DNA of 64,000 nt from Citrobacter amalonaticus (GTDB taxonomy: Bacteria > Pseudomonadota > Gammaproteobacteria > Enterobacterales > Enterobacteriaceae), in assembly GCF_018323885.1 (NCBI RefSeq), contig NZ_AP024585.1, positions 3,968,001 through 4,032,000 on the forward strand, read 5' to 3'. A program made the position numbers and the translations under genes. Of the stretch, positions 46,896-58,062 are shown in pieces; position 1 is the first letter of the stretch, and each line of letters starts with the position of its first letter. The notes beneath the pieces are model-generated. The model worked only from the letters and a program-made list of their open reading frames with translations, did no database searches and had not been told where the DNA came from.

Positions 46896-47438
46896 TCAGA
46901 GTGAGGTGCTGAGTCGCTCTCGTGCCTGGCGAAACGCCAGAACCGCCTGTTGGCACTGCGCCGTCACATTCTCAATGTCATGATTAATGTCGATACGCGC
47001 AATATCGGCTTCCTCCGCCAATGGACACTCCAGCGCCTCAAACTGACTTTTCAGCAAACCGACCGGCATAAAATGCCCTGCCCGACGTTGCATCCGTTCC
47101 AGGATAATATCGTAGTCGCCATCCAGCCAGAGAAAATGCACGTTAGGACTGCCCTTACGTAAAAAATCGCGATACTGCTTTTTTAATGATGAGCACACAA
47201 TAAACCCGGTCTCATTCTTTTTATACAGACTATAAGATGCATCATTTAAGCGTTCTAACCACGGCAGTCTGTCTTCGTCGGTTAATGGTATTCCCTGGGA
47301 CATTTTATCAATGTTTTTGGCAGGATGGAGATCGTCACCATCAATAAACTTCGCCGATAATAATGCCGCCACCTTACTACCAATTAACGATTTACCACTT
47401 CCTGAAACGCCCATCAAAATATAGCTTTCCCCGGCCAT
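46896..47438 (-). CDS. idnK: Gluconokinase (D-gluconate kinase, thermosensitive)
   Basis: A 180-residue shikimate-kinase-like gluconokinase with P-loop GVSGSGKSL and DGDDLHPAKNIDKMSQGIPL. It phosphorylates gluconate made from L-idonate. It is divergent from idnD, with shared IdnR and CRP sites between. The C-terminus is a few residues shorter than in E. coli. Confidence 0.95.
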   Translation of the reverse strand: MAGESYILMGVSGSGKSLIGSKVAALLSAKFIDGDDLHPAKNIDKMSQGIPLTDEDRLPWLERLNDASYSLYKKNETGFIVCSSLKKQYRDFLRKGSPNVHFLWLDGDYDIILERMQRRAGHFMPVGLLKSQFEALECPLAEEADIARIDINHDIENVTAQCQQAVLAFRQARERLSTSL

Positions 47439-47539
47439 GTAAAACCCTCTGCGTCATATTTCATGGCGCGATATTACGCCTGCACAATCGGCAATTTCAC
47501 GCTTTTTTGTTTCCATAGATGAGAATTATAAAGCGCATC

Positions 47540-47555
47540 ACGTTATGCGTAACAT
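47540..47555. promoter_or_regulatory. IdnR/GntR-type operator
   Basis: ACGTTATGCGTAACAT is the GntR/IdnR-type palindrome known between idnK and idnD in E. coli. Confidence 0.75.
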
Positions 47556-47576
47556 TGTAGTGTAACAATTTTCCAG

Positions 47577-47592
47577 TGTGATCTAACTCACA
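47577..47592. promoter_or_regulatory. CRP site
   Basis: TGTGATCTAACTCACA is a perfect TGTGA-N6-TCACA match between the divergent idnK and idnD genes. Confidence 0.85.
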
Positions 47593-47655
47593 AATAAGGA
47601 CAATTAAAACCGCTTAAATGCACCGGAGATGAAGACCTGACCCAGTGAGGCATTT

Positions 47656-48699
47656 ATGGAAGTGAAAACTCAATCCTGCGTTGTCGCGGGTAAGCGCTCT
47701 GTTGCCGTAACACAACAGAATATCGAATGGAATAATAAAGGCACGCTCGTAAAAATAACCCGCGGAGGAATTTGCGGCTCCGACTTACATTATTATCAGG
47801 AAGGTAAAGTCGGTAATTTTACCGTCAAAGCACCGATGATTTTAGGCCATGAAGTTATTGGTAAAGTGGTCCATAGCGATTCAGAAACATTACGCGAAGG
47901 GCAGTCGATTGCCATTAATCCGTCTAAACCATGCGGTCATTGTAAATACTGTCTTCAACATGAAGAAAACCAGTGCACTGAAATGCGCTTTTTTGGCAGT
48001 GCGATGTATTTTCCGCACGTCGACGGCGGCTTTACCCAGTTTAAAACGGTCGATACCGCCCAGTGTATTCCTTACCCGGAACAGGCGGACGAAAAGGTCA
48101 TGGCCTTTGCTGAACCGCTGGCCGTTGCCATCCATGCTGCGCATGAGGCTGGCGATCTCCAGGGTAAGAAAGTGTTTATCTCCGGCGTCGGCCCCATCGG
48201 TTGCCTGATCGTCAGCGCGGTGAAAACGCTGGGTGCAGCGGAAGTGGTCTGTGCCGATGTCAGCCCCCGTTCGCTATCGCTGGCTCAACAAATGGGCGCG
48301 GATACGCTGGTTAATCCCCAGCATGACGCGCTCGACCAGTGGAAAACGGAGAAGGGCTATTTCGATATCAGTTTCGAGGTCTCCGGTCATCCCTCCTCCA
48401 TTACCACCTGTCTGGAAGTCACCCGCGCAAAAGGGGTGATGGTGCAGGTTGGTATGGGTGGTGCCGTTCCGGACTTCCCGATGATGATGCTGATCGGCAA
48501 AGAGATCGCCCTGAAAGGCTCGTTCCGCTTTACCACTGAATTTAACACCGCAGTCTCCTGGCTGGCGCATAACGTTATCGATCCGCTGCCGCTACTGAGT
48601 GCGGAATATCCGTTTACCGACCTGGAACAGGCGCTGATTTTCGCCAGCGACAAAACCCAGGCGGCGAAAGTTCAGCTCGTCTTTGAGAATGAAAAATAA
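47656..48699 (+). CDS. idnD: L-idonate 5-dehydrogenase
   Basis: A 347-residue zinc-dependent dehydrogenase (CGSDLHYYQEGKVGNFTVKA, GHEVIGKV, CGHCKYCLQHEENQC). It oxidises L-idonate to 5-keto-D-gluconate with NAD(P). It is the first gene of idnDOTR and lies downstream of perfect CRP and IdnR sites. The frame begins at ATG 47656, a few codons longer than the E. coli protein (343 residues). Confidence 0.95.
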   Translation: MEVKTQSCVVAGKRSVAVTQQNIEWNNKGTLVKITRGGICGSDLHYYQEGKVGNFTVKAPMILGHEVIGKVVHSDSETLREGQSIAINPSKPCGHCKYCLQHEENQCTEMRFFGSAMYFPHVDGGFTQFKTVDTAQCIPYPEQADEKVMAFAEPLAVAIHAAHEAGDLQGKKVFISGVGPIGCLIVSAVKTLGAAEVVCADVSPRSLSLAQQMGADTLVNPQHDALDQWKTEKGYFDISFEVSGHPSSITTCLEVTRAKGVMVQVGMGGAVPDFPMMMLIGKEIALKGSFRFTTEFNTAVSWLAHNVIDPLPLLSAEYPFTDLEQALIFASDKTQAAKVQLVFENEK

Positions 48700-48710
48700 G
48701 GAATAACATC

Positions 48711-49475
48711 ATGAACGATCTTTTTTCACTGGCAGGTAAAAATATTCTGATCACCGGTTCCGCCCAGGGGATCGGTTATTTGCTGGCAACGGGTCTTGGC
48801 AAGTATGGCGCGCAGATTATCGTTAACGATATTACGTCAGAACGGGCTGAGGCTGCCGTCGCAAAGCTACAGCAAGAAGGGATCCGCGCCGTTGCCGCTC
48901 CTTTTAACGTGACGCATAAACAGGATATTGACGCCGCAATTGATCATATCGAAAAAGATATTGGCCCGATTGATGTGCTGGTCAATAACGCCGGGATCCA
49001 GCGCCGTCACCCATTTACCGAATTCCCTGAGCAGGAATGGAACGACGTGATCGCCGTTAACCAGACCGCCGTGTTCCTCGTCTCCCAGGCGGTAACCCGC
49101 CGAATGGTGGAGCGCCAGGCCGGGAAAGTGATCAACATCTGCTCAATGCAAAGTGAACTGGGTCGCGACACCATCACCCCGTACGCCGCCTCGAAAGGTG
49201 CGGTGAAGATGCTGACTCGCGGTATGTGCGTTGAACTGGCGCGCCATAACATCCAGGTTAACGGCATCGCACCGGGGTACTTCAAAACGGAAATGACCAA
49301 AGCGCTGGTGGAAGATGAAGCCTTCACCTCATGGTTATGCAAACGTACCCCTGCCGCCCGCTGGGGCGATCCGCAGGAGCTGATTGGCGCGGCGGTATTC
49401 CTCTCCTCCAAAGCCTCGGACTTCGTCAACGGACACCTGCTGTTCGTCGACGGCGGCATGCTGGTCGCAGTGTAA
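48711..49475 (+). CDS. idnO: 5-keto-D-gluconate 5-reductase
   Basis: A 254-residue short-chain dehydrogenase with the cofactor motif TGSAQGIGYLLA, NNAGIQ, catalytic Ser-Tyr-Lys in SMQSELGRDTITPYAASKGA, and the C-terminal FVNGHLLFVDGGML. It reduces 5-ketogluconate to gluconate, the substrate of IdnK. It follows idnD by 11 bp. Confidence 0.95.
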   Translation: MNDLFSLAGKNILITGSAQGIGYLLATGLGKYGAQIIVNDITSERAEAAVAKLQQEGIRAVAAPFNVTHKQDIDAAIDHIEKDIGPIDVLVNNAGIQRRHPFTEFPEQEWNDVIAVNQTAVFLVSQAVTRRMVERQAGKVINICSMQSELGRDTITPYAASKGAVKMLTRGMCVELARHNIQVNGIAPGYFKTEMTKALVEDEAFTSWLCKRTPAARWGDPQELIGAAVFLSSKASDFVNGHLLFVDGGMLVAV

Positions 49476-49538
49476 CCACTGAACAACCCTACGCAGCGCG
49501 CCAGCGCTGCCTTTTTGGCACACATAAGAGATAAGATT

Positions 49539-50858
49539 ATGCCATTAATCATAATTGCGGCAGGCGTCGCGCTGCTTCTGGTCCTGATGATTGGCTTTAA
49601 AGTCAATGGCTTCATCGCCCTGGTCCTGGTCGCAGCCGTCGTGGGATTCGCCGAAGGGATGGACGCACAGGCCGTTTTACATTCCATTCAAAACGGGATC
49701 GGCGGCACGCTCGGCGGGCTGGCGATGATCCTCGGTTTTGGCGCAATGTTGGGAAAATTGATTTCTGATACGGGGGCCGCGCAGCGCATCGCGACCACCC
49801 TGATCGGGACGTTTGGTAAAAAGCGCGTACAGTGGGCGCTGGTCGTCACCGGACTGGTCGTTGGGCTGGCGATGTTCTTCGAAGTCGGCTTTGTACTGCT
49901 GCTGCCGTTGGTATTTACGGTGGTGGCCTCATCCGGTTTGCCGCTGCTGTATGTCGGCGTGCCGATGGTCGCTGCCCTTTCGGTCACCCACTGCTTCCTG
50001 CCGCCGCATCCGGGACCGACAGCCATTGCGACGATTTTTGAAGCCAGCCTCGGCACTACGTTGCTGTACGGGTTTATTATCACCATTCCTACGGTGATTG
50101 TCGCAGGTCCACTGTTTTCAAAACTGCTGACCCGCTTTGAAAAAGCGCCGCCGGAAGGGTTGTTTAACCCGCACCTGTTCACCGAAGAGGAGATGCCGTC
50201 CTTCTGGAACAGTATCTTTGCGGCGGTGATCCCCGTCATACTGATGGCCGTTGCCGCCGTGTGCGAAATTACACTGCCCAAAACCAACTCGGTACGGGTA
50301 TTCTTTGAGTTTATCGGGAACCCTGCCGTCGCGCTGTTTATCGCCATCGTGCTGGCGATTTTCACTCTCGGCCGACGCAATGGCAGGACGATTGAACAGA
50401 TCATGGATATCGTCGGTGACTCTATCGGTGCCATCGCCATGATTGTGTTTATCATCGCCGGTGGCGGCGCGTTTAAACAGGTTCTGGTGGACAGCGGCGT
50501 GGGTCAGTATATCTCACACCTGATGACCGGCACCTCGTTGTCGCCACTGCTGATGTGCTGGACAGTGGCCGCGTTACTGCGTATTGCACTGGGATCGGCG
50601 ACCGTCGCCGCGATCACGACCGCTGGCGTGGTATTGCCGATCATTAACGTCACCCATGCCGATCCGGCGTTGATGGTGTTGGCGACCGGGGCCGGTAGCG
50701 TAATCGCTTCGCACGTAAACGATCCGGGATTCTGGCTGTTCAAGGGCTACTTTAACCTCAGCGTCGGTGAAACGCTGCGGACGTGGACCGTGATGGAAAC
50801 GCTGATTTCAATCATGGGACTGCTGGGCGTGCTGGCACTGAATGCGGTTCTGCATTAA
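49539..50858 (+). CDS. idnT: L-idonate/gluconate:H+ symporter
   Basis: The start is placed at ATG 49539 (MPLIIIAAGVALLLVLMIGF) by comparison with E. coli IdnT; the product has 439 residues. It is a GntP-family permease with about 12 helices (FFEVGFVLLLPLVFTVVASS, CFLPPHPGPTAIA). It imports L-idonate and gluconates. It lies between idnO and idnR. Confidence 0.95.
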   Translation: MPLIIIAAGVALLLVLMIGFKVNGFIALVLVAAVVGFAEGMDAQAVLHSIQNGIGGTLGGLAMILGFGAMLGKLISDTGAAQRIATTLIGTFGKKRVQWALVVTGLVVGLAMFFEVGFVLLLPLVFTVVASSGLPLLYVGVPMVAALSVTHCFLPPHPGPTAIATIFEASLGTTLLYGFIITIPTVIVAGPLFSKLLTRFEKAPPEGLFNPHLFTEEEMPSFWNSIFAAVIPVILMAVAAVCEITLPKTNSVRVFFEFIGNPAVALFIAIVLAIFTLGRRNGRTIEQIMDIVGDSIGAIAMIVFIIAGGGAFKQVLVDSGVGQYISHLMTGTSLSPLLMCWTVAALLRIALGSATVAAITTAGVVLPIINVTHADPALMVLATGAGSVIASHVNDPGFWLFKGYFNLSVGETLRTWTVMETLISIMGLLGVLALNAVLH

Positions 50859-50915
50859 GGCGTGATTAACCACCGGGGGGCGATGTCGCCGCCGCTCCCC
50901 GGTACCGGAGAGAAG

Positions 50916-51914
50916 ATGAGGAACCACAGAATTTCTTTGCAGGACATCGCCACGCTCGCGGGCGTAACCAAAATGACGGTGAGCCGCTATATCCGCTCGC
51001 CGAAAAAGGTCGCAAAGGAAACTGGCGAGCGTATCGCGCAGATCATGGAGGAGATCAACTACATCCCGAACCGTGCGCCAGCCATGTTGCTGAACGCGCA
51101 AAGCTACACGCTTGGCGTGCTCATTCCCTCCTTTCAGAACCAGCTCTTCGCCGACATTCTTGCCGGTATCGAATCGGTGACATCCGACCATAACTACCAG
51201 ACGCTGATTGCCAACTACAACTACGATCGTGAGTCGGAAGAAGAGTCGGTGATCAATCTGCTCTCCTACAATATCGACGGCATCATTCTTTCCGAGAAGT
51301 ATCACACCCTGCGCACGGTGAAATTCCTGCGCTCGGCGGCCATTCCCATTATCGAGCTAATGGATATTCAGGGCGATCGGCTGGATATGGAAGTCGGGTT
51401 TGATAACCGCCAGGCGGCATTTGATATGGTCAGCACCATGCTGGATAAACGCCAGCGGCGCAAAATTCTTTATCTCGGCTCGAAAGACGATATCCGTGAT
51501 GAACAGCGTTTTCGCGGTTACTGCGATGCGATGACGCGGCGAGGCCTGACGCCGCTGCGCGTGAACCCGAAAGCGATCTCGTCGATTCGTCTGGGCATGC
51601 AACTGATGCGCGACGCGCTGATTGCCCACCCGGATTTAGACGGTGTGTTTTGCACCAATGATGATATTGCGATGGGCGCGCTGCTGTTTTGCCGGGAACG
51701 CGACCTGTCCGTGCCGGAACAGGTCTCCATTGCCGGTTTCCACGGTCTGGAGATGGGCCGACAGATGATCCCAAGTCTTGCCAGCGTCATCACCCCCCGC
51801 TTTGACATTGGCCGCATGGCGGCGCAGATGTTGCTGAGCAAAATCAAGAACAACGACCACAACCACAATACGATCGATTTGGGATACCAGATTTACCACG
51901 GCAATACGCTATAA
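50916..51914 (+). CDS. idnR: LacI-family regulator of L-idonate catabolism
   Basis: ATG 50916 (MRNHRISLQDIATLAGVTKM) is chosen as in E. coli; the product has 332 residues. It has a LacI helix-turn-helix followed by a periplasmic-binding-protein-like effector domain (FCTNDDIAMGALLFCRERDL). It activates idnDOTR and idnK with 5-ketogluconate or idonate as inducer and may repress gnt genes. It is the last gene of the operon. Confidence 0.95.
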   Translation: MRNHRISLQDIATLAGVTKMTVSRYIRSPKKVAKETGERIAQIMEEINYIPNRAPAMLLNAQSYTLGVLIPSFQNQLFADILAGIESVTSDHNYQTLIANYNYDRESEEESVINLLSYNIDGIILSEKYHTLRTVKFLRSAAIPIIELMDIQGDRLDMEVGFDNRQAAFDMVSTMLDKRQRRKILYLGSKDDIRDEQRFRGYCDAMTRRGLTPLRVNPKAISSIRLGMQLMRDALIAHPDLDGVFCTNDDIAMGALLFCRERDLSVPEQVSIAGFHGLEMGRQMIPSLASVITPRFDIGRMAAQMLLSKIKNNDHNHNTIDLGYQIYHGNTL

Positions 51915-51992
51915 GTGATTTTCTCTCCCCGGCGCATATTCTCTTGCACTCACATTGCCTATACTCGACGCAGGATAAATGGAGGAAATCTC

Positions 51993-53495
51993 ATGAGCTC
52001 ACCCCTGCTGATTGCCCGCACGCCAGACACTGAACTGTTTTTACTCCCCGGGATGGCGAACCGCCACGGGCTGATTACCGGGGCGACCGGGACCGGGAAA
52101 ACCGTCACGCTACAGAAGCTGGCCGAGTCGCTGTCGGAAATTGGCGTACCGGTTTTTATGGCCGATGTAAAAGGTGACTTAACGGGCATCGCTGCCGAAG
52201 GCCAGGCTTCCGAAAAACTGCTCGCCAGACTGAAAAATATCGGCATTACCGACTGGCAACCGCACAGCAATCCGGTGGTACTGTGGGACATCTTCGGCGA
52301 AAAAGGTCATCCGGTTCGCGCCACGGTCTCAGACCTCGGGCCGCTGCTGCTGGCGCGTCTGCTGAACCTCAACGAGGTGCAGTCCGGCGTGCTGAACATT
52401 ATCTTCCGTATTGCCGATGACCAGGGTCTGTTGCTGCTGGATTTCAAAGATCTGCGGGCCATCACGCAATACATCGGCGATAACGCTAAATCCTTCCAGA
52501 ATCAGTATGGCAACATCAGCAGCGCTTCAGTCGGAGCGATCCAGCGTGGGCTGCTGACGCTTGAACAGCAAGGTGCGACGCACTTCTTTGGCGAGCCGAT
52601 GCTCGACATCAAAGACTGGATGCGGACCGATGCCAGTGGCAAAGGGATCATCAATATTCTCAGCGCCGAGAAGCTCTACCAGATGCCAAAACTCTACGCA
52701 GCCAGCCTGCTGTGGATGCTCTCCGAGCTTTACGAGCAACTGCCGGAAGCAGGCGATCTGGAAAAACCGAAGCTGGTCTTCTTTTTCGACGAAGCGCATC
52801 TGCTGTTCAACGACGCCCCGCAGGTGCTGTTGGATAAAATTGAACAGGTGATCCGTCTGATCCGCTCGAAAGGGGTTGGCGTCTGGTTTGTTTCGCAAAA
52901 CCCGGCGGATATTCCGGATAACGTCCTCGGTCAGTTGGGCAACCGCGTTCAGCATGCCCTGCGCGCCTTTACGCCGAAAGATCAGAAGGCGGTGAAAACC
53001 GCCGCGCAGACCATGCGCGCCAATCCGGCGTTTGATACAGAGAAAGCGATTCAGGAACTGGGCACCGGTGAAGCACTGGTTTCATTCCTCGATGCCAAAG
53101 GCAGTCCATCGGTCGTCGAGCGGGCAATGGTGATCGCCCCGTGCTCACGGATGGGACCGGTGACGGATGATGAGCGCAATGGGCTTATCAACCACTCTCC
53201 GGTTTATGGCAAATATGAAGACGACCTGGATCGTGAATCCGCGTTTGAAATGCTGCAAAAAAGTGTCAAGGCGACGACCGAAGCGCAAAGTAACCCGACG
53301 GCGAAAGGCAAAGAGGTGGCGGTTGACGACGGGATCCTCGGCGGGCTGAAGGATATCCTCTTCGGCAGTACCGGACCGCGCGGTGGCAAGCGCGATGGCG
53401 TAGTGCAGAGCGTGGCAAAAAGCGCAGCGCGTCAGGTCACCAATCAGCTCATTCGCGGGATGTTAGGCAGCCTGATGGGCGGCAGAAAACGCTAG
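51993..53495 (+). CDS. yjgR: HerA-like ATPase YjgR (DUF853)
   Basis: ATG 51993 ([20 protein letters not shown]) has GGAGGAAA upstream; the product has 500 residues. Walker A is [12 protein letters not shown] and Walker [13 protein letters not shown]. It belongs to the DUF853/HerA-like P-loop ATPases of unknown cellular role. It is convergent with lptG across a REP element. Confidence 0.92.
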   Translation: MSSPLLIARTPDTELFLLPGMANRHGLITGATGTGKTVTLQKLAESLSEIGVPVFMADVKGDLTGIAAEGQASEKLLARLKNIGITDWQPHSNPVVLWDIFGEKGHPVRATVSDLGPLLLARLLNLNEVQSGVLNIIFRIADDQGLLLLDFKDLRAITQYIGDNAKSFQNQYGNISSASVGAIQRGLLTLEQQGATHFFGEPMLDIKDWMRTDASGKGIINILSAEKLYQMPKLYAASLLWMLSELYEQLPEAGDLEKPKLVFFFDEAHLLFNDAPQVLLDKIEQVIRLIRSKGVGVWFVSQNPADIPDNVLGQLGNRVQHALRAFTPKDQKAVKTAAQTMRANPAFDTEKAIQELGTGEALVSFLDAKGSPSVVERAMVIAPCSRMGPVTDDERNGLINHSPVYGKYEDDLDRESAFEMLQKSVKATTEAQSNPTAKGKEVAVDDGILGGLKDILFGSTGPRGGKRDGVVQSVAKSAARQVTNQLIRGMLGSLMGGRKR

Positions 53496-53502
53496 TACCA
53501 AG

Positions 53503-53552
53503 GATAAGCGCAGCGCCATCAGGCACTGCGCTTTACGTTGCCGGATGGCGGC
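53503..53552. repeat. REP-type element between yjgR and lptG
   Basis: GGATAAGCGCAGCGCCATC and GCCGGATGGCGGCG are typical enterobacterial REP segments in opposite orientation, located between two convergent genes. Confidence 0.75.
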
Positions 53553-53558
53553 GAACGA

Positions 53559-54644
53559 TTATGACTTACGCATCATCAGCCAGAGACTGATCAAGAAGAA
53601 CGAGGCGCTCGGCAGCAGGGCGCCGATAATCGGCGGAATACCGTACACCAGCGTCAACGGGCCAAAGATCTGGTCCAGCACGTAGAAAACAAAACCAAAG
53701 CTTATCCCCGTCACCACCCGCACACCCATTGGCACGCTACGCAGCGGACCAAAGATGAACGACAGCGCCATCAGCATCATCACCGCAACGGACAGCGGCT
53801 GGAAGACTTTGCTCCACATATTGAGCTGGTAGCGCCCGGCCTCCTGGCCGCTCGACTTCAGGTATTTCACATAGTTGTGCAGACCGCTGATAGAGAGCGC
53901 ATCCGGGTCCAGCGCCACCACGCCCAGTTTGTCTGGCGTGAGGTTGGTTTTCCAGGTACTGCTCACCATTTGCGAACCGGTGATCTGCTTCGGATCGGTC
54001 AGATTCGACTCATCCACCTGCGACAGACGCCAGACCTTCTGTTCCGGGTCAAACTTCGCCAACGCAGCATAGCGCACGGATTGCAGACGACGCTGATCGT
54101 TGAAGGCATAAATGCTGATGCCGCCTAACTCTTCGTCACCTTTCACTCGTTCGATGTAAACAAAGTTATTGCCGTCTTTCGCCCACAGCCCCTGCTGGGT
54201 GGAAAGCAGCGAACCGCCGTACATCGCCTGCGCACGGTAATTACGCGCCATCTGCTCGCCCTGCGGCGCAACCCACTCGCCGATGGCCATGGTCAGCAGC
54301 ACCAGTGGGATCGCGGTTTTCATCACCGAGAACGCAACCTGCATACGGGTAAAACCCGACGCCTGCATCACGACCAGCTCGCTGCGCTGCGCCAGCATCC
54401 CGAGTCCCAATAGCGCACCAAGCAATGCCGCCATCGGGAAGAAAATCTGCACATCTTTCGGCACGCTGAGCAGGGTGTACATCCCCGCGCCCAACGCGTC
54501 GTAGCTCCCCTGCCCGGCTTTTTTCAGCTGGTCGACGAACTTGATGATGCCGGAAAGCGACACCAGCATGAATAACGTCATCATGATGGTGGTGAAAATG
54601 GTTTTACCGATATAGCGGTCAAGGACACCAAATGGCTGCATCAC
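53559..54644 (-). CDS. lptG: LPS export permease LptG
   Basis: A 361-residue inner membrane protein with six helices and a large periplasmic domain (YjgP/YjgQ family; GVLDRYIGKTIFTTIMMTLF at the start). With LptF and LptB it forms the ABC machine that extracts LPS from the inner membrane. It overlaps lptF by 4 bp (ATGA). Confidence 0.96.
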   Translation of the reverse strand: MMQPFGVLDRYIGKTIFTTIMMTLFMLVSLSGIIKFVDQLKKAGQGSYDALGAGMYTLLSVPKDVQIFFPMAALLGALLGLGMLAQRSELVVMQASGFTRMQVAFSVMKTAIPLVLLTMAIGEWVAPQGEQMARNYRAQAMYGGSLLSTQQGLWAKDGNNFVYIERVKGDEELGGISIYAFNDQRRLQSVRYAALAKFDPEQKVWRLSQVDESNLTDPKQITGSQMVSSTWKTNLTPDKLGVVALDPDALSISGLHNYVKYLKSSGQEAGRYQLNMWSKVFQPLSVAVMMLMALSFIFGPLRSVPMGVRVVTGISFGFVFYVLDQIFGPLTLVYGIPPIIGALLPSASFFLISLWLMMRKS

Positions 54645-55741
54645 ACCGCTCCTTTACGCGAAAAACGGGCGCGCAGACGGCGCACCGGCACTGTATCCCA
54701 CAGGTTAAGACCCACCGCCAGCGCCAGATACAGCAGGTTGACCACCCACATCCAGATAACCGGGTCCAACTTTCCTTTCCCGCCATTGGATTTCAGGGAG
54801 GTCTGGATCAGGAAGAACATCAAATAGAGCAGCATCGCGGGCAGCATCGACAGCACGCGGCCCTGACGCGGGTTGACCACGCTCAGCGGGACGACCATCA
54901 GCGCCATCATAAATACGGTGAATACCAACGTGATACGCCAGTGCAGTTCCGCACGGGCGCGATCGGTATCAGTGGACCACAGCGTGCGCATGTCCATCTG
55001 GTCGGTGTCGTTCGGATCCAGCGCCACCGCCTGGTGACCGATAATCGCCTGATAGTCCTGGAAGTCGGTAATACGGAAATCACGCAGCAGTGCGGTGCCT
55101 TCAAAGCGGGTGCCTTTGTTCAGCGTGACCACCTGCGAACCGTCGCGCATCTGCGACAGATGTCCGGAATCGGCGACCACCACAGAAGGACGGGCGTTAC
55201 CTTTCGGGCGAATTTGTGCGAGGAACACATCCTTGAAATCGCTACCGTCAACGCTTTCAATAAACAGTACCGAGCTGCCATTGGTGGCCTGCTGGAACTG
55301 CCCCTGCGCCAGTGCGGCCATACCGGGGTTGGCTTTCGCTTCGGCCAGCACTTCATCCTGATGTTTTGACGACCACGGCCCCGCCCACATGACGTTAACG
55401 GCGGCGATGATCCCGGTGAACAACGCCAGGATCATGGCGGCTTTCACCAGCACGGCCTTGCTCAGACCGCAGGCGTGCATCACCGTAATTTCACTTTCGG
55501 TATACAGTTTGCCCAGCGTCATCAACAGTCCGAGGAACAGGCTGAGCGGCAGGATAAGCTGCGCCATTTCAGGCACGCCGAGGCCCAGCAGCGAGAGCAC
55601 CAGATTTGCCGGAATGTCACCGTCAACCGCTGCGCCGAGGATCCTCACTAACTTTTGACAAAAGAAGATCAAAAGCAGAATGAAGAGGATGGCAAGCTGG
55701 CTTTTGAGCGTCTCCCGCACCAGATATCTTATGATTATCAC
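54641..55741 (-). CDS. lptF: LPS export permease LptF
   Basis: A 366-residue protein of the same family (MIIIRYLVRETLKSQLAILF). It pairs with LptG in the LptB2FG complex. It is divergent from pepA, with a 266-bp intergenic promoter region. Confidence 0.96.
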   Translation of the reverse strand: MIIIRYLVRETLKSQLAILFILLLIFFCQKLVRILGAAVDGDIPANLVLSLLGLGVPEMAQLILPLSLFLGLLMTLGKLYTESEITVMHACGLSKAVLVKAAMILALFTGIIAAVNVMWAGPWSSKHQDEVLAEAKANPGMAALAQGQFQQATNGSSVLFIESVDGSDFKDVFLAQIRPKGNARPSVVVADSGHLSQMRDGSQVVTLNKGTRFEGTALLRDFRITDFQDYQAIIGHQAVALDPNDTDQMDMRTLWSTDTDRARAELHWRITLVFTVFMMALMVVPLSVVNPRQGRVLSMLPAMLLYLMFFLIQTSLKSNGGKGKLDPVIWMWVVNLLYLALAVGLNLWDTVPVRRLRARFSRKGAV

Positions 55742-56004
55742 TTTAAATACGCCCGTAAAAACTCGTCTTTTGCAGGAATTTAGCTTGTTTCATGGCTTAA
55801 ACGTCATTTATTCTCTTGAGTCGTCGAAATCGTCGCTAAAATTATTATACTCAGCGGATTCGCCACTCAGAACGCGTTCTGATGTGCCAATGCCGTAATA
55901 ACGTTAAGATTAACACGAAGTCACCGCAACTGCGGATATGAGTTACGAAAGCTTGCAATTCTAACCGCAGGCGCCGCCGTTGTCTTTAAGATTCAGGAGC
56001 GTAG

Positions 56005-57519
<1,515 letters not shown>

Positions 57520-57532
57520 GTTTGAAATTGCC

Positions 57533-57570
57533 CCGTAGGCCGGATAAGCGCAGCGCCATCCGGCCTACGG
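57533..57570. repeat. REP element after pepA
   Basis: CCGTAGGCCGGAT and ATCCGGCCTACGG are perfect 13-bp arms of a REP palindrome between pepA and holC. It may stabilise the pepA mRNA end. Confidence 0.88.
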
Positions 57571-57618
57571 TGTGCAATAAGACAACGCATTTAAATCCAC
57601 CACAAGAAGCCCCATATC

Positions 57619-58062
57619 ATGAGAAACGCAACGTTCTATCTTCTGGACAACGACACACAACACGATGGCCTTAGCGCCGTCGAGCAACTGGTGTGTGAGA
57701 TTGCCGCAGAACGTTGGCGCAGCGGCAAACGCGTGTTGATTGCCTGCGAAGACGAAAAACAGGCGATTCGCCTGGATGAGGCGCTATGGGCCAGACCGGC
57801 TGACCGTTTCGTCCCGCACAATCTGGCCGGTGAAGGGCCGCGTGGCGGTGCGCCGGTAGAAATCGCCTGGCCGGAAAAACGCAACAGCAGTCCGCGCGAT
57901 CTGCTCATCAGCCTGCGCGTTGGCTTTGCAGATTTTGCCACCGCTTTCACAGAAGTGATAGACTTCGTCCCTTACGAAGATTCTCTGAAACAATCGGCAC
58001 GCGAACGCTACAAAGCCTACCGCGTGGCTGGTTTTAACCTGAATACGGCAACCTGGAAATAA
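57619..58062 (+). CDS. holC: DNA polymerase III chi subunit
   Basis: A 147-residue protein ([20 protein letters not shown]) of the HolC family. Chi links the clamp loader to SSB on the lagging strand. Its stop overlaps the valS start by one base (TAATG). Confidence 0.96.
   Translation: MRNATFYLLDNDTQHDGLSAVEQLVCEIAAERWRSGKRVLIACEDEKQAIRLDEALWARPADRFVPHNLAGEGPRGGAPVEIAWPEKRNSSPRDLLISLRVGFADFATAFTEVIDFVPYEDSLKQSARERYKAYRVAGFNLNTATWK

Noticed and set aside
54632..55369. A 245-codon plus-strand frame
   Set aside because: It lies antisense to lptF and has no recognisable domain.
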